From NCBI GenBank assembly GCA_045590715.1, contig JAZNRO010000072.1, positions 1 through 6,936 on the forward strand: DNA of 6,936 nt, given 5' to 3'. Made by a program: the position numbers and the translations under genes. The DNA comes from RGIG5579 sp045590715. Lineage in GTDB: Bacteria > Bacillota > Clostridia > Oscillospirales > SIG627. Below, one piece after another: positions 6,647 through 6,936 of the stretch (positions are counted from its first letter, which is position 1; each line of letters starts with the position of its first letter). The notes beneath the pieces are model-generated. The model did not search any database, had not been told where the DNA came from, and worked only from the letters and a program-made list of their open reading frames with translations.

Positions 6647-6936
6647 ATGAAAAAAGCGCTTTCAAAAAAAGCCCTTTCCATTATTGCGAAAATGCAGCAA
6701 AATGAGCTGACGGAAAGCGTAATCTACGAAAAAATCGCCGCCTTCGCCAAGGGCGAAGAAAACAGGCAGACTCTTCTGCGGCTGGCCCGGGAAGAAAAAG
6801 CCCATTACGAGATCTGGAAGAAGTATACCGGCATGGAAATGAAGCCGGAGAAGGGCAAAATTTTGAAATTCACCCTCCTGGCCCGGACCTTAGGCTTCAC
6901 CTTCGCTGTCAAGCTCATGGAGCGGGGCGAGGAGAA
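6647..6936 (+). CDS. VIT1/CCC1-family metal transporter with N-terminal ferritin-like domain, 3' end outside window
   Basis: Ninety-six complete codons are present and the frame is open at the right edge. The residues form helices typical of a rubrerythrin/ferritin-like domain: QNELTESVIYEKIA (18-31) with E20 and E23, then LAREEKAHYEIWKKYTG (46-62) holding an E-x2-H motif (E50, H53). KLMERGEE (89-96) follows, with E92 and E95/E96, matching the expected start of the next metal-binding helix. In known relatives this domain precedes the membrane-spanning VIT1/CCC1 part that exports or sequesters iron or manganese. The transporter part is beyond the window, so the full architecture is inferred from family knowledge. 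GGAGA (6633-6637), 9 nt upstream, and the extended -10 promoter support ATG 6647 over Met16 (6692). A stand-alone rubrerythrin-like protein is the alternative, less likely because of the LARTLGFTFAVKLMERG segment. Confidence 0.8.
   Translation, partial: MKKALSKKALSIIAKMQQNELTESVIYEKIAAFAKGEENRQTLLRLAREEKAHYEIWKKYTGMEMKPEKGKILKFTLLARTLGFTFAVKLMERGEE

Noticed and set aside
1..6936. Mobile elements, CRISPR array, tRNA genes or riboswitches
   Set aside because: No transposase or integrase motif, no regularly spaced repeats, no tRNA-like cloverleaf and no leader longer than about 50 nt that could hold a riboswitch were seen.

Overview
The window reads as chromosomal DNA of a Gram-positive anaerobe of the Bacillota, most likely a clostridial lineage such as Lachnospiraceae. 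The pointers are GAGG/GGAG-type ribosome binding sites, tightly packed genes, a Wzx/Wzy-type surface-glycan cluster, a ferredoxin-tailed aldo/keto reductase and a ferritin-domain VIT1/CCC1 transporter. This placement is inferred from style and gene content; the window holds no taxonomic marker gene.

Positions 1-5317 are the downstream end of a surface polysaccharide (capsule or exopolysaccharide) operon, all on the + strand. In order it holds the last codons of a GT4-like glycosyltransferase (1-106), a second glycosyltransferase (108-1334), a Wzy/O-antigen-ligase-like membrane polymerase (1343-2728), a third glycosyltransferase with a cysteine-rich motif (2780-3994) and a Wzx-type flippase (4004-5317). 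Gaps of 1, 8, 51 and 9 nt and no visible internal promoter or terminator suggest one transcript entering from the left. In the expected pathway, cytoplasmic transferases build a repeat unit on undecaprenyl diphosphate, Wzx flips it, and Wzy polymerises it outside. The initiating sugar-phosphate transferase and chain-length regulators are not here and would lie upstream.

A perfect 12-bp hairpin at 5320-5348, flanked by T tracts on both strands, closes the operon and also ends the convergent gene to its right. That gene (5353-6489, - strand) is an aldo/keto reductase with a C-terminal double [4Fe-4S] domain, unrelated in type to the glycan genes.

Positions 6490-6646 are a divergent intergenic region with one recognisable promoter in each direction. 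The rightward promoter (extended -10, TATAAT) drives a gene cut by the window edge (6647 onward) whose N-terminus is a ferritin-like domain as found in VIT1/CCC1-family metal transporters.

I see no mobile element, CRISPR array, tRNA or rRNA, and no clearly new system. The more unusual points are the paralogous transferases flanking the polymerase, a charged low-complexity insert in the polymerase loop, the compact two-way terminator and the pairing of two iron-related genes head to head.
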